Assembly (NCBI RefSeq): GCF_020966755.1
Contig: NZ_JAJKFT010000004.1
Span: forward strand, 682,001-746,000
From: Blastopirellula sediminis
Lineage (GTDB): Bacteria; Planctomycetota; Planctomycetia; Pirellulales; Pirellulaceae
Length of the DNA stretch: 64,000 nucleotides
Reading direction: 5' to 3'
Shown here: piece by piece, positions 10,701-20,234 of the stretch
Position numbering within the stretch: the stretch's first letter is position 1
Layout: every line of letters begins with the position of its first letter
Notes under the pieces: model-generated
Databases searched by the model: none
Seen by the model: the letters and a program-made list of their open reading frames with translations, nothing else
Told to the model about the DNA's origin: nothing
Program-made: the position numbers and the translations under genes

Positions 10701-13700
10701 GTCGCCGACAAAGCCGGTATTCGAGTCGCTGGTGATGTTGTCGGCCAACGTGTTCGGATCGCCGGTCACGCCGGTGTCGGTCGTGCTCGGATCGATTTCG
10801 AGCGTCGGAGCGTCCGGCGACACGGTATCAATCACCACGTCCAACAGGTAGTCGGTGCTGATGTTACCGGCACGGTCCTCAACTTCCAGTTTGAAGTCAT
10901 GGTAGCCGTCGGCCAGCATGTCCATCGTGCGGCTGAGGTACTCCAGGTCGGTGAAGCCGTCGAGCAGCGGATCCATCGAGGTGAACTCGGCGGCCGAATC
11001 GTAGATCAACGTTTCGGAACCATTCTCCGCTCGCAAGTAAATGCGGAACTTGTAGTTCTCGCTGAACAGATGGAGCGGTTGGTTCGGATCAGTCGTCGTT
11101 ATGTTGAAGGTCAACGTGTTGTCCATCGTCACGTTGTCTTCGTCATTGCGACCGGTGTCGCTTTCGGCGGCCAGATCCAAGTAGGGAGTGTTCGGCACGT
11201 AGGTGTCGACTTCCAACTTCGAGTCGGCCAGTTGCGGCATGCTGCGGTTGCCGGCCAGATCTTCGTAGACGGTCGAGATCACATAGACGCCGTCTTCCAG
11301 GGCGGTCGACTTGATCGTCCAGGTGCCGTCGGCATTGACGATCGTTTGACCGACCAACTCGGTATCGGCGTAGAGGAAGACTTTCGAGTTGACTTCGCCG
11401 GTTCCGCTGAAGCTCGGCGTGTCGATGTTGGTCACCCAGTCGTTGTCGAGCATGCCGCTGTCGCTCGACGCAAGCAAATCAGGCGCATCCCCGGTCGGAG
11501 CGACGGTGTCGACCGTCACGCCCAGCAGGAAGTCGGTGCTGATGTTGCCGGCACGATCTTCCACTTCCAACTTGAAGTTGTAGCGACCGTCGGCCAAAGC
11601 GCCGGTCTCGCGGGTCAGGAAGTTCAGGTCAATCATGCCGTCAGCGACGTTGGCGGCCGGAATGGCGCCGTCGGTCGACGAATCGTACAGCAGGAACTCG
11701 GCGCCACCTTCCGGACGTGCGTAAATCCGGTACTGGAAGTTGGTTGTGAAGATGTGCGACGCCGAGTTGGGATCGGTCGTCGTCATCGTAAACGTCAACG
11801 TGTTGTCGTTGGTGACGTTGTCGTCGTTGACCTGGCCCGAATCGCTCGCCGTGATCAAGTCGAGATAAGGCGTGTTGGGCGCCAGAGTGTCGATTTCGAT
11901 CTGCAGGCCGGGCGAAGGAGCGCTGCGGTTGCCGGCCAGATCTTCGTAGGCGGCGCGAATGCTGTAGACGCCATCCGCTAGCGGAGAGACCTGGACCGAC
12001 CAGTTCCCTTGCGAGTCGACCGTCCCTTGGCCGATCGGGTTAGTGTTGTTGTTGGCGAAGAGGAAGACCTTCGTATTCGGCTCGCCGGTTCCCTTGAAGA
12101 TCGGCTGCGAAATGTTGGTCACTTCGTCGTCGGCAAGCTTGCCGCTGTCGCTGGTGGTCACCAGGGTCGGCATCGAGCCGCCAGGGGTAACCGCGTCGAC
12201 AGTCAGGCGAACCGAAGTCGCCAGGTTGGCGTTCCCCTGGGTGATCGGCGTCTGGCCGTCGAAGACGACGGTGCGGGCCGAGAACAGGTAGTTGCCGTCG
12301 GCTAGCGAGTCGCCGTAGACGGTTGGATCGTAAACGAAGACGGTCGCCTGATCGGCCGGACCGACCGGATTGGCGAAGCGACGGATGGCGACGCCGGTCG
12401 TGAGGTTGGTGATCGTGACCTGCACGGCGTAACCGTCGGTCATCCCCAACACCGCTTCGGCGGCGGTCAAGATACGCAGTTCGCCATTGGCCGGTTCCGA
12501 GATGTCGTTGCCGTTCTCATCGACGAACTGCAGCAGGTCGTCTTGAACGTAGATCAGCGGAGTCGGGCTGTTGGTGACGTTATCCAGCGACGACGTGCCG
12601 GTATCGGACAACGGCGAAATCAGAATGCCGTGCGGCGCCGGAGCCTCGAAGTTCTCAACTTCCAGCGAATATTGGTTGACGTCGTCCGTAGTTCCCTTCA
12701 CGCGGATGAAGTACTTCTGCTGACTGACGACCGGAATGATCAGCTGCTCGTTATCGTCGTTGGTGTTGACCGACGCGATGAGATCACCTGACTGATCGAA
12801 GACGTCGAGTTGCAGATCCCCTTGCGGAACGTTGGTGAAGAGGGCGTTGATGTAGAGCTTACCGGTAAAGTGAGCGGTGTACCGGAAGAAATCGACGTCG
12901 CTATCATCGTGGATCGACAAATTATTGATGATCACCGACTCGGGCGAACCGAGGATCGTCGCCTGAGCGATCGAGTCATTCGTTTCCAGGGCATCCGGGA
13001 CGATGATCGTTTCGATGCTAACGTAGTTGATCGCCGCGTGGCTGCTGGAGGTCACTGAGCCGTTCGGAGTCGAACCGACGACCGGATTGACGACGCCATC
13101 CAGGTAAAGAGCCAGCACGTCGCCCGGCGGAACGTCCGGATCGCCAAAGATTGGGGCGCCGCCGTCGATATTGATGACGGTCGTCAGGTGAGGCGCGATC
13201 GTGAAGCGATCGAGTCCCTCGAACGTATTGACGAACATCTGGGCGACGTCGGTGAACTGGACGATATCTTGATAGGCGCCACCGCGATTGTGCTGGAAGT
13301 TGCCGGCGCCGCCGATCGACGGCGAATTGATGTCGACAACGTCAGCTTCGCCGGTCGTGGTGTTGTAGGTGAACGAGCCGACCATCATCAGCTGGCTGTT
13401 CTGGGCGTTGCCTTGATATTCGACGTCGGTCATCACGACGCTCGGCGTCGTGTTGATGACGAAGCCAGCCTCGCCGTTGTTGTTCAGGATCAGGTCTTCG
13501 AGCAGAAGCGATCCGGCGGTGGGGACGAAGACGCCGTTGCCGACGGTCGACTGGATCTGCATGTTTTGTAGAATGACGTCGCCGGCGGTGTCGATGAAGA
13601 AGCCGTGGGTAACGGTTTCGGTCACCATGACGTCGGACGGGTTCATCCCCTCGCCATGAATGGTCATGCCGCGGAGAACGATGGCGCCGGCGTCGTACGA

Positions 13701-16700
13701 GCCTTCACGGACGAGAACGTCGCCGTCGGTATCGACGTCGTCGACCCCTTCCTGGATCGTCGCGAAGGCGTTGATCTCGAAGAAGAAGCCGGGCAGGACT
13801 TCCTGGCCGGGGAGAACGCCCATCGCCCAGTCGTCGTCAACATAAACGGTCGGCGTCACGTCGGCGTCGCGGATCAGGACGACGTCATTGCCGTCGCCCC
13901 CATCGTAGAACAGTTTGTAATTCTCGCCGTCGATCGTAATCACGTCGCCGTTCACGAGGCCGGCGAACGTGCCGATCACGGCGTCCATCCCGTCGTTGTC
14001 GATCAGGACCAGTTGGTGACCGAGCATCGAGGTCGAAGGGGGCGGCAGGTCGACGATATCAAGCGTGGCGCCTCCCAGGTCGACCGTTCCGGTAACGACA
14101 TACTGATCGTAATCGGTCCCGGCGACGTTGACGTCGTTGACTTCGACCGTCAACTTCGATCCGGCCGTCAGCGTCAGATCGGTCGAGTAAATCGTGCCGG
14201 GGCTGAAGCCAGCGTTGATGTTGGCGTCCGTGACGCTCGCCTTCAGTTCGCCGTCGAGCGTGAACTCGCCGCCGACAGTGACCGGCTTGTTGACGTCCAG
14301 GTTTTCGACGTACGTTCCGTAGAGGTCGAGGAAGTAGAGAGTCGAACCGTCCGTCGCGGCGTTTACGGCGCCTTGCAGCGTGCCGTCGTTTTGCTCCAGC
14401 GTGCGAACGACCAATCTGTCCTGGCTCGGCGTCATGCCGGGGATGAATTCGAAGTAGGCCTTCGGCGTCGTCATGCCGTCGACCAATGTGTTATCGTCGA
14501 TGAAGTCGAAGAGCGTGTCGGGCGCGATCGAGAGCTGACCGGTCGACGTGTTGAGCAGCGAGACGATATTGGTGAAATCGCCTTGTAGCGCGGTGTCGAA
14601 CGTGTTGCCGGTGATGACGGCGTTCTTGCCGCGAGCTTGCAGCGTCGAAGCGGTGCCGGTCGTCGTTCCCTTGAATTCGTTGCCGGTAATCGTCGCGCCG
14701 TCCGAGTCGATCGTCACCAGCGATGCGCCGACTTCCATCATCATCGCGTCGACGCCGCCGCTTACGCCTTCAATCGTATTGTTGGTGAAGGTGATGTTGG
14801 CGGTCATGCCGGTGTTGTCGTTGGTGCTGCCGCCGTTGATATAGACCAGACCACGGGGAACGTTGTTGGTGCTGAACTGCGGGCCGCCCATCGGAGGAAC
14901 GACGAACGTGGTTCCGCCGATGATGTTGTCGTTGATCGTCAGGTTGGTGACCATCTGGTTGTATTCGGTCAAGATCGCCGAATCGCCGTTGGCCAGAATG
15001 CGGTTTCCTTCGATCGTCGTTCCATCGTTGTTGTTGTCGATGTAGATCGCGGCGTTTTCGATGGCCGGATTGCCGTTGTCGATGCCGATGATCGTGAAGC
15101 CCTTACCGCTTTCGCCGAGCTGCACGTTGTCGGAAGTGATCAGCACCGTCGCCAAGGCGCCGACGCCGGAGATCCCTTCGATCGTCGTGTTGTCGCGGTC
15201 GGCCGACGAGATGAGGGTCAGCTCTTTGTTGAGGGTCACGTTCTCGACGTACGTGCCGGCGTTGACCGTCACGGTTCCGCCGACGGTGACGTCATTCACG
15301 CCTTCCTGGATGGTGGAGAACGCATTGACCAGGTAGAAGAAGCCAGGCGAGACTTCGGTGTTGGCCGCCATGCCGGCGAAGTCGTCGTCGACCAGCACGT
15401 CCATCGACGCGAGCGTATCGCGGACCAGCGTCACGTCGTTGCCGTCGCCGCCGTTGTAGAAGATGCGGTAGTCTTCGCTGTTGAGCGAGACCACGGCGCC
15501 GTTGGCCAGACCGGCGAACGTGCCGGTCACCGCATCAACGCCGTCGTTGTCGATGATGGTGATCTCATCGAAGAGGGAGAGCCCCGCGGCGGTACCGGTC
15601 AGGGAGAAGGTGGCGCCTCCCAGATCGACCGTGCCAGTTACCTGATATTGATCGTAGTCGACGCCGGCCGTGCCGAGGGCGTTGAATTCGACGGCGAGCG
15701 TCGTAGCTGTCGTCAAAGACAAGTCGCCCGACGCAATGATGCCGGGGCTGAAGCCGGCCGAGATCACGGCGCCGCTGGCGCTAGCGGTCAGCGTGCCGGT
15801 TAGGTTGAATTCGCCAGCCACGGTTACCGCTTTGTTGATATCGACGGCGGCGTCGGTGTAGTTGCCGATGAAGTAGAGAACGTCACCCGGCGAAGCGTTA
15901 TCGATCGCTTGTTGCATCGAGTTCACGCCGATCGAGCCGTTCACGAAGTAGGCGTTATCGCCGAAGTTATTGTTGTTGAAGATGTCTTCAAAGGTGTCCG
16001 GATCGGTCGACAACGCGCTGCCGTTCCACAGGAACAACGCGTTAGTCGTCGGCGTTTGATTCGTCAGATCGAACGTGTTGTTTTCGATTTGGGTCGAAAC
16101 GCCGCGGGCTCGCAAACTGCTGCCGTACCGCGTGGTCGTGCCGGCGAAGGTATTTCCGGTGATTTCGGCGTAGTCCGAGTCGATCGTGACCAGGGTGTTC
16201 CCCTGTTCCTGCATCATCGCGTTCAGACCGCCGGCAGTACCGGTAATCTGGTTGTTGGTGAAGATGATGTCGGAGGTGTTGCCGCCGCCGGAGCCGCCGC
16301 CGATGACGACCAACTGGCGCGGGACGTTCGCTTCGGTGAACTGCGTGCTGAAGCCAAGCCCGGCCGGATTCGGACCGACGAACGTCTGACCCGAGAAGAT
16401 ATTGCCGTCGATCGTAAAGAAGTCGATCGTGGCGCCGTATTCGGTGATCAGGCCGCTGTCGCCGCGAGCGACGATGTCGTTATTCAGGATCTTCGCGCCG
16501 GAGTGCGAGCCCTGGAAGTAGATCGCCGCCTTCTCGAGGCCGGGAGTTCCATCCAGACCCAAAACGGTGAAGCCGTCGATCGTGACGTCGGTCGTGTTAT
16601 TCTTGACGAAAATGGCGCCCAGTTCGGTTCCGGCATTGTTGCCGTCGATCGTGGTGAAGTCGCGACCATTGGCCGACTGCAGCGTCAGGTTCTTACTGAT

Positions 16701-18470
16701 CGTGACGTTGCCCATGTAGGAGCCGTCATTGACCGTGACAGTTCCGCCGACGTTGACGTCAGCGACGCCGGCTTGGATGGTCGAGAACGCATTGATCAGG
16801 TAGAAGAAGCCAGGGCTGACTTCCGCACCGGAAGCCGTGCCGGCGAAATCGTCGTCAACCAACACGGACGCCGACGAGAGCGTATCACGAACCAGGACGA
16901 CGTCGTTGCCGTCGCCGCCGTCGTAGAAGATGCGGTAGTCGTCGCCGTTGAGCATAACGGTGGCGCCATTGGCCAGACCGGCGAACGTGCCGGTTACCGC
17001 ATCGGTATCGTCGTTGTCGATGATCGTGATTTTGTCGCCGAGCGTCAAACCGGTTGCGGCGCCGGTCAACGACAAGGTCGCTCCGCCGAGACTGACCGTG
17101 CCGACGACCTGGTACTGGTCGAAATCGGCGCCGGGCGTGCCGATGTTGTTGAATTCAACCGCCAGCGTCGAACCAGCAATCAACGACAGATCGCCGGAGG
17201 CAATAATGCCGGGGCTGAAACCTGCCGAGAGAATTGCACCGCTGTCGGTAACGCTGAGCGTGCCGTTAAGTTTGAAATCGCCGCCGAGGGTAATCGCCTT
17301 GTCGACGACGACGTTCTCAGTGAAGTCGCCGCTGAAGAGGAGGACGTCGCCCGCGGTCGCGGCGTCGATCCGCCCCTGAATAGAATCAATCGGATAGACC
17401 GTGTTGCCGATCGCGAAGACCGGATCGGAGAAAGTGTTATTGTTGACGACATCGCCGAGCGTATCGGGATCGGTCGAGAGGCCGCCCGAACCCTGGACGA
17501 ACAATGCATTGGTGGTCGCTGACTGGTTCGTCAGATCGAACACGTTGTTTTCGATCTTGGTATCTTCGCCCCGTGCGCGCAAACTGCTGCCGTAGCGCGT
17601 GGTCGTGCCGGCGAAGGTGTTGTCGCTGATCGTCACTCCCTTGGCGTCGATCGTGACCAGGGTGTTCCCCTGTTCCTGCATCATGTCGTTCAGACCGCCG
17701 GCGGTTCCGGTGATCTGATTGTTGGTGAAGGTGATGTTGGAGGTGTTTCCACCGCCGGTACCGCCACCCATCGCGACCAGCTGTCGCGGAACGTTCGGCG
17801 TGGTGAACTGCGAACCGAATCCGCTTCCTCCGGCGGTGAGCCCGGTGAAGGTCTGCCCCGAGAAGATGTTGCCGTCGATCAGGAAGTTGTCGATCGTCGC
17901 CCCATATTCGGTCAGCAGGGCGCTGTCGCCGCGCGCGACGAGTTCGTTGTTGAGGATTTTCGCGCCGGAATGCGAGCCTTGGAAATAGACCGCCGACTTT
18001 TCCAGCCCCGGAGTTCCGTCAAGGCCGAGGATCGTGAAGCCTTCGATCGTCACGGCGGTCGTGTTGTTGGTGACGAAGACGGCGCCAAGTTCCGTGCCGG
18101 CGTTATTGCCGTCGATCGTGGTGGCGCTACGACCATTGACGGATTGCAGCGTCAGATTTTTGTTGATCGTGACGTTCTCGTTGTAGGTCCCGTCGCCGAC
18201 GGTAACCGTACCGCTCGGATCGACGGCGTTGACCCCAGCTTGGATCGTGGCGAACGCGTCGACGCCGATTTCGGTGGCGGGGCCCATCGGTCCGTCAGGA
18301 TCGACGCCGGCCATCAATCCGACCCAACTCGCATCGACGTAAACGTCGGCCGCCAACAGTTGGCGCGCTTCCAAGAATTCCGCTTGCTGCGTTTGTCGCT
18401 GACGATTTTTACGCAGTTGATTTTTCGAGAGAGCCTTGCGTCGCTTGCCGCGCTGGAATGAGAAACTCAT
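7707..18470 (-). CDS. Giant secreted surface protein: beta-helix units, PPC, Ig-like repeats, vWA and dockerin
   Basis: A 3587-residue protein from the ATG at 18470; an upstream frame extension to 18536 lacks protein-like sequence. Residues 1-35 are very basic and lead into FLEARQLLAADV, a variant of the planctomycete LEPRLLLAAD export signal. Residues about 42-1540 hold three tandem units with right-handed beta-helix repeats, plus a partial fourth. A PPC-like domain follows at about 1827-1940 and bacterial Ig-like repeats at about 2100-2714. A von Willebrand A domain (MIDAS-like DASAS near 2763) spans about 2747-2943, followed by FG-GAP/VCBS-like calcium repeats. A dockerin-like pair (DLDHDGAVTLLDL and DFDHDGVVSLLDL) lies at about 3400-3457, before a very acidic tail. 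Likely an adhesin or cell-surface scaffold (inference). Confidence 0.93.
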   Translation of the reverse strand: MSFSFQRGKRRKALSKNQLRKNRQRQTQQAEFLEARQLLAADVYVDASWVGLMAGVDPDGPMGPATEIGVDAFATIQAGVNAVDPSGTVTVGDGTYNENVTINKNLTLQSVNGRSATTIDGNNAGTELGAVFVTNNTTAVTIEGFTILGLDGTPGLEKSAVYFQGSHSGAKILNNELVARGDSALLTEYGATIDNFLIDGNIFSGQTFTGLTAGGSGFGSQFTTPNVPRQLVAMGGGTGGGNTSNITFTNNQITGTAGGLNDMMQEQGNTLVTIDAKGVTISDNTFAGTTTRYGSSLRARGEDTKIENNVFDLTNQSATTNALFVQGSGGLSTDPDTLGDVVNNNTFSDPVFAIGNTVYPIDSIQGRIDAATAGDVLLFSGDFTENVVVDKAITLGGDFKLNGTLSVTDSGAILSAGFSPGIIASGDLSLIAGSTLAVEFNNIGTPGADFDQYQVVGTVSLGGATLSLTGAATGLTLGDKITIIDNDDTDAVTGTFAGLANGATVMLNGDDYRIFYDGGDGNDVVLVRDTLSSASVLVDDDFAGTASGAEVSPGFFYLINAFSTIQAGVADVNVGGTVTVNDGSYMGNVTISKNLTLQSANGRDFTTIDGNNAGTELGAIFVKNNTTDVTIDGFTVLGLDGTPGLEKAAIYFQGSHSGAKILNNDIVARGDSGLITEYGATIDFFTIDGNIFSGQTFVGPNPAGLGFSTQFTEANVPRQLVVIGGGSGGGNTSDIIFTNNQITGTAGGLNAMMQEQGNTLVTIDSDYAEITGNTFAGTTTRYGSSLRARGVSTQIENNTFDLTNQTPTTNALFLWNGSALSTDPDTFEDIFNNNNFGDNAYFVNGSIGVNSMQQAIDNASPGDVLYFIGNYTDAAVDINKAVTVAGEFNLTGTLTASASGAVISAGFSPGIIASGDLSLTTATTLAVEFNALGTAGVDYDQYQVTGTVDLGGATFSLTGTAAGLSLFDEITIIDNDGVDAVTGTFAGLANGAVVSLNSEDYRIFYNGGDGNDVTLVRDTLASMDVLVDDDFAGMAANTEVSPGFFYLVNAFSTIQEGVNDVTVGGTVTVNAGTYVENVTLNKELTLISSADRDNTTIEGISGVGALATVLITSDNVQLGESGKGFTIIGIDNGNPAIENAAIYIDNNNDGTTIEGNRILANGDSAILTEYNQMVTNLTINDNIIGGTTFVVPPMGGPQFSTNNVPRGLVYINGGSTNDNTGMTANITFTNNTIEGVSGGVDAMMMEVGASLVTIDSDGATITGNEFKGTTTGTASTLQARGKNAVITGNTFDTALQGDFTNIVSLLNTSTGQLSIAPDTLFDFIDDNTLVDGMTTPKAYFEFIPGMTPSQDRLVVRTLEQNDGTLQGAVNAATDGSTLYFLDLYGTYVENLDVNKPVTVGGEFTLDGELKASVTDANINAGFSPGTIYSTDLTLTAGSKLTVEVNDVNVAGTDYDQYVVTGTVDLGGATLDIVDLPPPSTSMLGHQLVLIDNDGMDAVIGTFAGLVNGDVITIDGENYKLFYDGGDGNDVVLIRDADVTPTVYVDDDWAMGVLPGQEVLPGFFFEINAFATIQEGVDDVDTDGDVLVREGSYDAGAIVLRGMTIHGEGMNPSDVMVTETVTHGFFIDTAGDVILQNMQIQSTVGNGVFVPTAGSLLLEDLILNNNGEAGFVINTTPSVVMTDVEYQGNAQNSQLMMVGSFTYNTTTGEADVVDINSPSIGGAGNFQHNRGGAYQDIVQFTDVAQMFVNTFEGLDRFTIAPHLTTVINIDGGAPIFGDPDVPPGDVLALYLDGVVNPVVGSTPNGSVTSSSHAAINYVSIETIIVPDALETNDSIAQATILGSPESVIINNLSIHDDSDVDFFRYTAHFTGKLYINALFTNVPQGDLQLDVFDQSGDLIASVNTNDDNEQLIIPVVSQQKYFIRVKGTTDDVNQYSLEVENFEAPAPHGILISPLSDTGTSSLDNVTNSPTPLIYVQDDLLQFVDENGNDISEPANGELRILTAAEAVLGMTDGYAVQVTITNLTTGVAIRRFANPVGPADQATVFVYDPTVYGDSLADGNYLFSARTVVFDGQTPITQGNANLATSVRLTVDAVTPGGSMPTLVTTSDSGKLADDEVTNISQPIFKGTGEPNTKVFLFANNNTNPIGQGTVDSQGNWSVQVSPLADGVYSIRAAYEDLAGNRSAPSPGLQIEIDTLAPNTPYLDLITASDSGQVNDDNVTNDNTLTFTMTTTDPNSASHIFTTNFQYRIYARPEGGAEFLLYDSSTDGAIPAANVADGMIDLNFLTRETGALADGRYNFKLEVEDRAGNISTDFLLGVTVDTVAPTGDAPDLLASSDSGMLDNDWVTNIDTPSFSGTGEVNSKVFLYADTELVGQTIVNADGTWTIKSTALEDGVYVISTVYEDLAGNRSMPQLADSKLEVDTYVPNTPYLDLAAESDTGRNDEDNVTMDNTLTFNITTTDPNQPLHLFSENYKFRIYLRAENGSETLIYDSAAEFTSMDPLLDGFTDLEYLSRTMDMLADGYHDFKLEVEDRAGNISTDYLLDVVIDTVSPDAPTLEIDPSTTDTGVTGDPNTLADNITSDSNTGFVGDAESNSVIRLYATDTPLDGAALSVLNGMSAADVIAFLNGNYVYQGLTAASPLDGNDGNPEVGFWSLTGKYDLNNPNYFAFDGIRQIVVTSEDLAGNISIVTTLEMMVDTQGPTIDNVSVTGSPDYDLFAPKPSVDGPTPPITSLDIDFSDLPIRPGVQLFATGNSPDVTFVIDASASTLGAIAGTQVGDLNGDGIYNTKLDAEIAAIIKANQQLIDAGLGDVAKVSLVVMVSGTAVSLDLSIGSKFTTAAADNNNDGKLDLINALESINAGGSANYTAGLQAATTILENSGFANSTVLFFADGFSGTPGAHTAAAADLAAVAKNIYAIGVGTSDLAELQIIDPDAAVYETTNALLNTSVVAPTSVDDFGFLYPAISDATALQAGTFQLIGDANGLIPIKSITITHDTTAGSVARSTVTLEFFEALPDDRYTLKIADSLTDPAGNMLDGESNAAEPQDDPSFATGNGVAGGSFLARFTIDSHPEIGVTSYGTTLIDINGNFMVDTENSDDTNEDLTFAIGFSTDDVFAGQFTPSAGSVADGFDRLAVYGKVNGKFRFQFDFDNDGAPDATVIQNIQVNGLPVAGNFDGNADNGDEVGVYVGETGTFWIDTNHDNQIDTPIYTQLVGKPIVGDWDGDGFDDLGVWRDDKFFLDLTGGVENGWDGKADQTFWFGFEGVRERPVSADFNSDGVEDLGLFVPDQQNSSSSQAEWFLLISDSDENGVARPIWENPDRMIPPSEDPLGRNVAKFLTDPFGPDQYAMFGNNNGLPIVGNFDPPVADAPPQNPTPVIEFPEINLPTPSHGSSWEEAADLDHDGAVTLLDLALVIRQIGNLFNLPSDVAWAFDFDHDGVVSLLDLTQIIKKIGTSAPSTSSFTLEAEEVAESTAPAPAASTSYFEVVSPVASDDSESMISGGVAIEGESVSAAPVFWIPSDVTSTTTMSVESTTYQAVDAEVVAQQSLDGELVDEQLLDSLTGDSENFETVDALFTEEEDELDELFVF
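13848..18344 (-). repeat. Three in-gene tandem units of about 1.47-1.55 kb plus a partial fourth
   Basis: The segment encoding VLVDDD or VYVDAS recurs at 18327-18344, 16848-16865, 15381-15398 and 13830-13847, giving unit lengths of 1479, 1467 and 1551 nt. Units 1 and 2 remain very similar at nucleotide level, for example around 17580-17620 against 16113-16153. Unit 3 is more diverged and unit 4 is only a start. Each unit encodes a pectate-lyase-like beta-helix block, an AGFSPGIIASGDL block and a closing GGDGNDV block. The pattern indicates recent duplication within the gene. Confidence 0.9.
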
Positions 18471-18668
18471 TTCGTTCGATCGCCTCAGCTGGAGAGAAAC
18501 TGGCCATAACGTCCCCCTGGGGAGGTGCTGCATCACTTTTCCGGACGATCGGTCCGGATGTAAGGATGGTAGCGATTGGGGTGTTTAGGGGGATTTTCAG
18601 AGCTGATAGTAACCGAATGTTTAGCGCATTCAAGTCGATTCCTGAGCCGCCAAATAATTAGGCGCATG

Positions 18669-18704
18669 AAAAAAACGGAACCTTCTCTTAAAAGAAGGTT
18701 CCGT
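18669..18704 (-). terminator. Rho-independent terminator of the beta-barrel gene
   Basis: A perfect 12-bp stem (18675-18686 with 18693-18704) closes a 6-nt loop. It is followed on the minus strand by a run of T (18669-18674), 39 nt past the stop of the gene at 18743. Confidence 0.93.
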
Positions 18705-18742
18705 TGAGTAATTTGTCGTTATTTTGCGCTTAGTGGTCGTTA

Positions 18743-19921
18743 TTACCACACATACTCGATTTTGGCGGTCAAGCCGTCGAAAGTCATCCCGTTATTTAGA
18801 CCAACAAAATTTGAGTTTTGCACTCCTTGGATCCACGCATCGGTGCTCACCGTGTTGAACCACGACTGGACGACGTAACCCGCCGTTAGTCGGAGATGAT
18901 TGTTGTAACCTTGCCACCCGAAGCCGAGTTCGAGATCGAGGACCGGCACGATGCGACCGGCTTTCCAGTCGGTTTGGATTTCGAGCGGGTCGGTCGAGTC
19001 GAATTGGGTGTAGTCGCCGCGGAATTCGCCGGCCAAAAATGCCGCGTTTCCTTTGCTATAGATGAGCCACCCGCTGCAAGGAGCGTAACGCTCGGCGTCA
19101 AAGCCGAAGGTGAAACCGACGCCGTCAAAATCGAGTTCGGACTGGACGGTCGTCGTCCCGTTTACCGAAATCTCCGACTGAAACTGTTGTTGGATGCGAC
19201 CATAGCGAACGCCGGCGAGCCAGTTGACCGACGCCGTTTCGGTAGCGCCCCAGATGCGGCGGTAGGTGATGTCGACCTGGTCGAAGCTGACGTCGAGCGA
19301 CGCGTTGGCTTCCAAGCCGGTTGATCCGGCCGCGACGGAACCGGGATGAATGACCAGCGACGCGATCGACAGGGGAGCGTCGGTCGCCAGCGTGTCGGTG
19401 GTGTTGCTGCAGAAACCAGTGTACGAAACGCCAAGACTGGAGCGGCAATCCCACGCCGACCAGAAGCCGACCCGGAGACCGCTGCTGTAATCAGGATCGG
19501 CCACGGCGGTACGACCGAACGGCGTCGCTCCGTCCCGAATCTGAGCGTAGGCGACGTCCGCGTCGCGGGCACGCAGATAGAGGAATTCGCCGTAGCCGCC
19601 GGTGCGATGGGCCCAGCGTTGATCGCAGCAGCAAGTGTCGAAGCCGCAGGGACTGCAGCGTTGGCAATCGCAAGTGGCGGCCAGCTGCGATTCAAAGGAA
19701 ACCGGTGTAACCGACGTGACCGCGTTTCCGGGCGAGTAGACGGCTGGAGCGGCTTCCGGCCATTGCAATTGGTCTACCGATTGCGGAACGGGAGGCGTCT
19801 GATTGCCGCCGTTCGGCTTGGCGAAGAAGCCAATGCCGTGCGCAGAAGAAACGGGAGCATCTTGAGCAAACGCCGGCGTCGCCAGCAACGCAGCCATTAA
19901 AACGAAAACGCTTCTCCGCAT
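18743..19921 (-). CDS. Outer-membrane beta-barrel protein, Lpg1974-like
   Basis: A 392-residue protein with a signal peptide (RRSVFVLMAALLATPAFAQ). A cysteine-rich linker follows at about residues 85-105 (CDCQRCSPCGFDTCCCDQRW). From about residue 110 to the end there are alternating amphipathic strands, ending in an aromatic residue (EYVW) as outer-membrane barrels do. The pattern GVRYGRIQQ, FGFDAERY and LDLELGFGWQGYNN resembles the Lpg1974/MOMP pore-forming family seen in many planctomycetes; this assignment is by eye. The ATG at 19921 has AAAGG/GTAGG upstream; a GTG one codon earlier is possible. It has its own terminator, so it is probably monocistronic. Probable porin. Confidence 0.8.
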   Translation of the reverse strand: MRRSVFVLMAALLATPAFAQDAPVSSAHGIGFFAKPNGGNQTPPVPQSVDQLQWPEAAPAVYSPGNAVTSVTPVSFESQLAATCDCQRCSPCGFDTCCCDQRWAHRTGGYGEFLYLRARDADVAYAQIRDGATPFGRTAVADPDYSSGLRVGFWSAWDCRSSLGVSYTGFCSNTTDTLATDAPLSIASLVIHPGSVAAGSTGLEANASLDVSFDQVDITYRRIWGATETASVNWLAGVRYGRIQQQFQSEISVNGTTTVQSELDFDGVGFTFGFDAERYAPCSGWLIYSKGNAAFLAGEFRGDYTQFDSTDPLEIQTDWKAGRIVPVLDLELGFGWQGYNNHLRLTAGYVVQSWFNTVSTDAWIQGVQNSNFVGLNNGMTFDGLTAKIEYVW

Positions 19922-20147
19922 CACGCCTACCTTTGCCTAGGAGCAAAACCGTTTACCGGCAAATTGTTATTCCCAAGAGGAGATCGGAATTTGACGATTG
20001 GAAGGTCAGTCAATTCGATTCAATCGACAAGAACATTGCCGCCGGAATAACCGGATCGGGAGGACTTTGCGGATTACGGCAAGATTGCCATGTAGACGTA
20101 GCTAGCGGCGACTGCAGAACCGTCGCGACGCTGATAGCGTGGGCGCA

Positions 20148-20179
20148 AAAAAAGGCGCCAGGATTTCGTCTGGCGCCTG
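20148..20179 (-). terminator. Rho-independent terminator of the second DUF1592-DUF1552 operon
   Basis: A 9-bp GC-rich stem (20154-20162 with 20171-20179) has an 8-nt loop. It is followed on the minus strand by a T run, 56 nt after the stop at 20235. Confidence 0.9.
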
Positions 20180-20234
20180 TGGGATTATCGCGTTGTTTGT
20201 CGGAACGGAATCGCCGCTTGATGAGCGGATTGCG

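Noticed and set aside
13848-18344. Regular spacing suggestive of a large repeat array such as CRISPR
   Set aside because: Units are about 1.5 kb and protein-coding in one frame; no short repeats with spacers are present.
8166-18461. Many plus-strand frames of 100-540 codons opposite the giant gene
   Set aside because: The Arg/Asp/Val-rich translations mirror the repeats of the minus-strand gene and have no starts with ribosome-binding sites.
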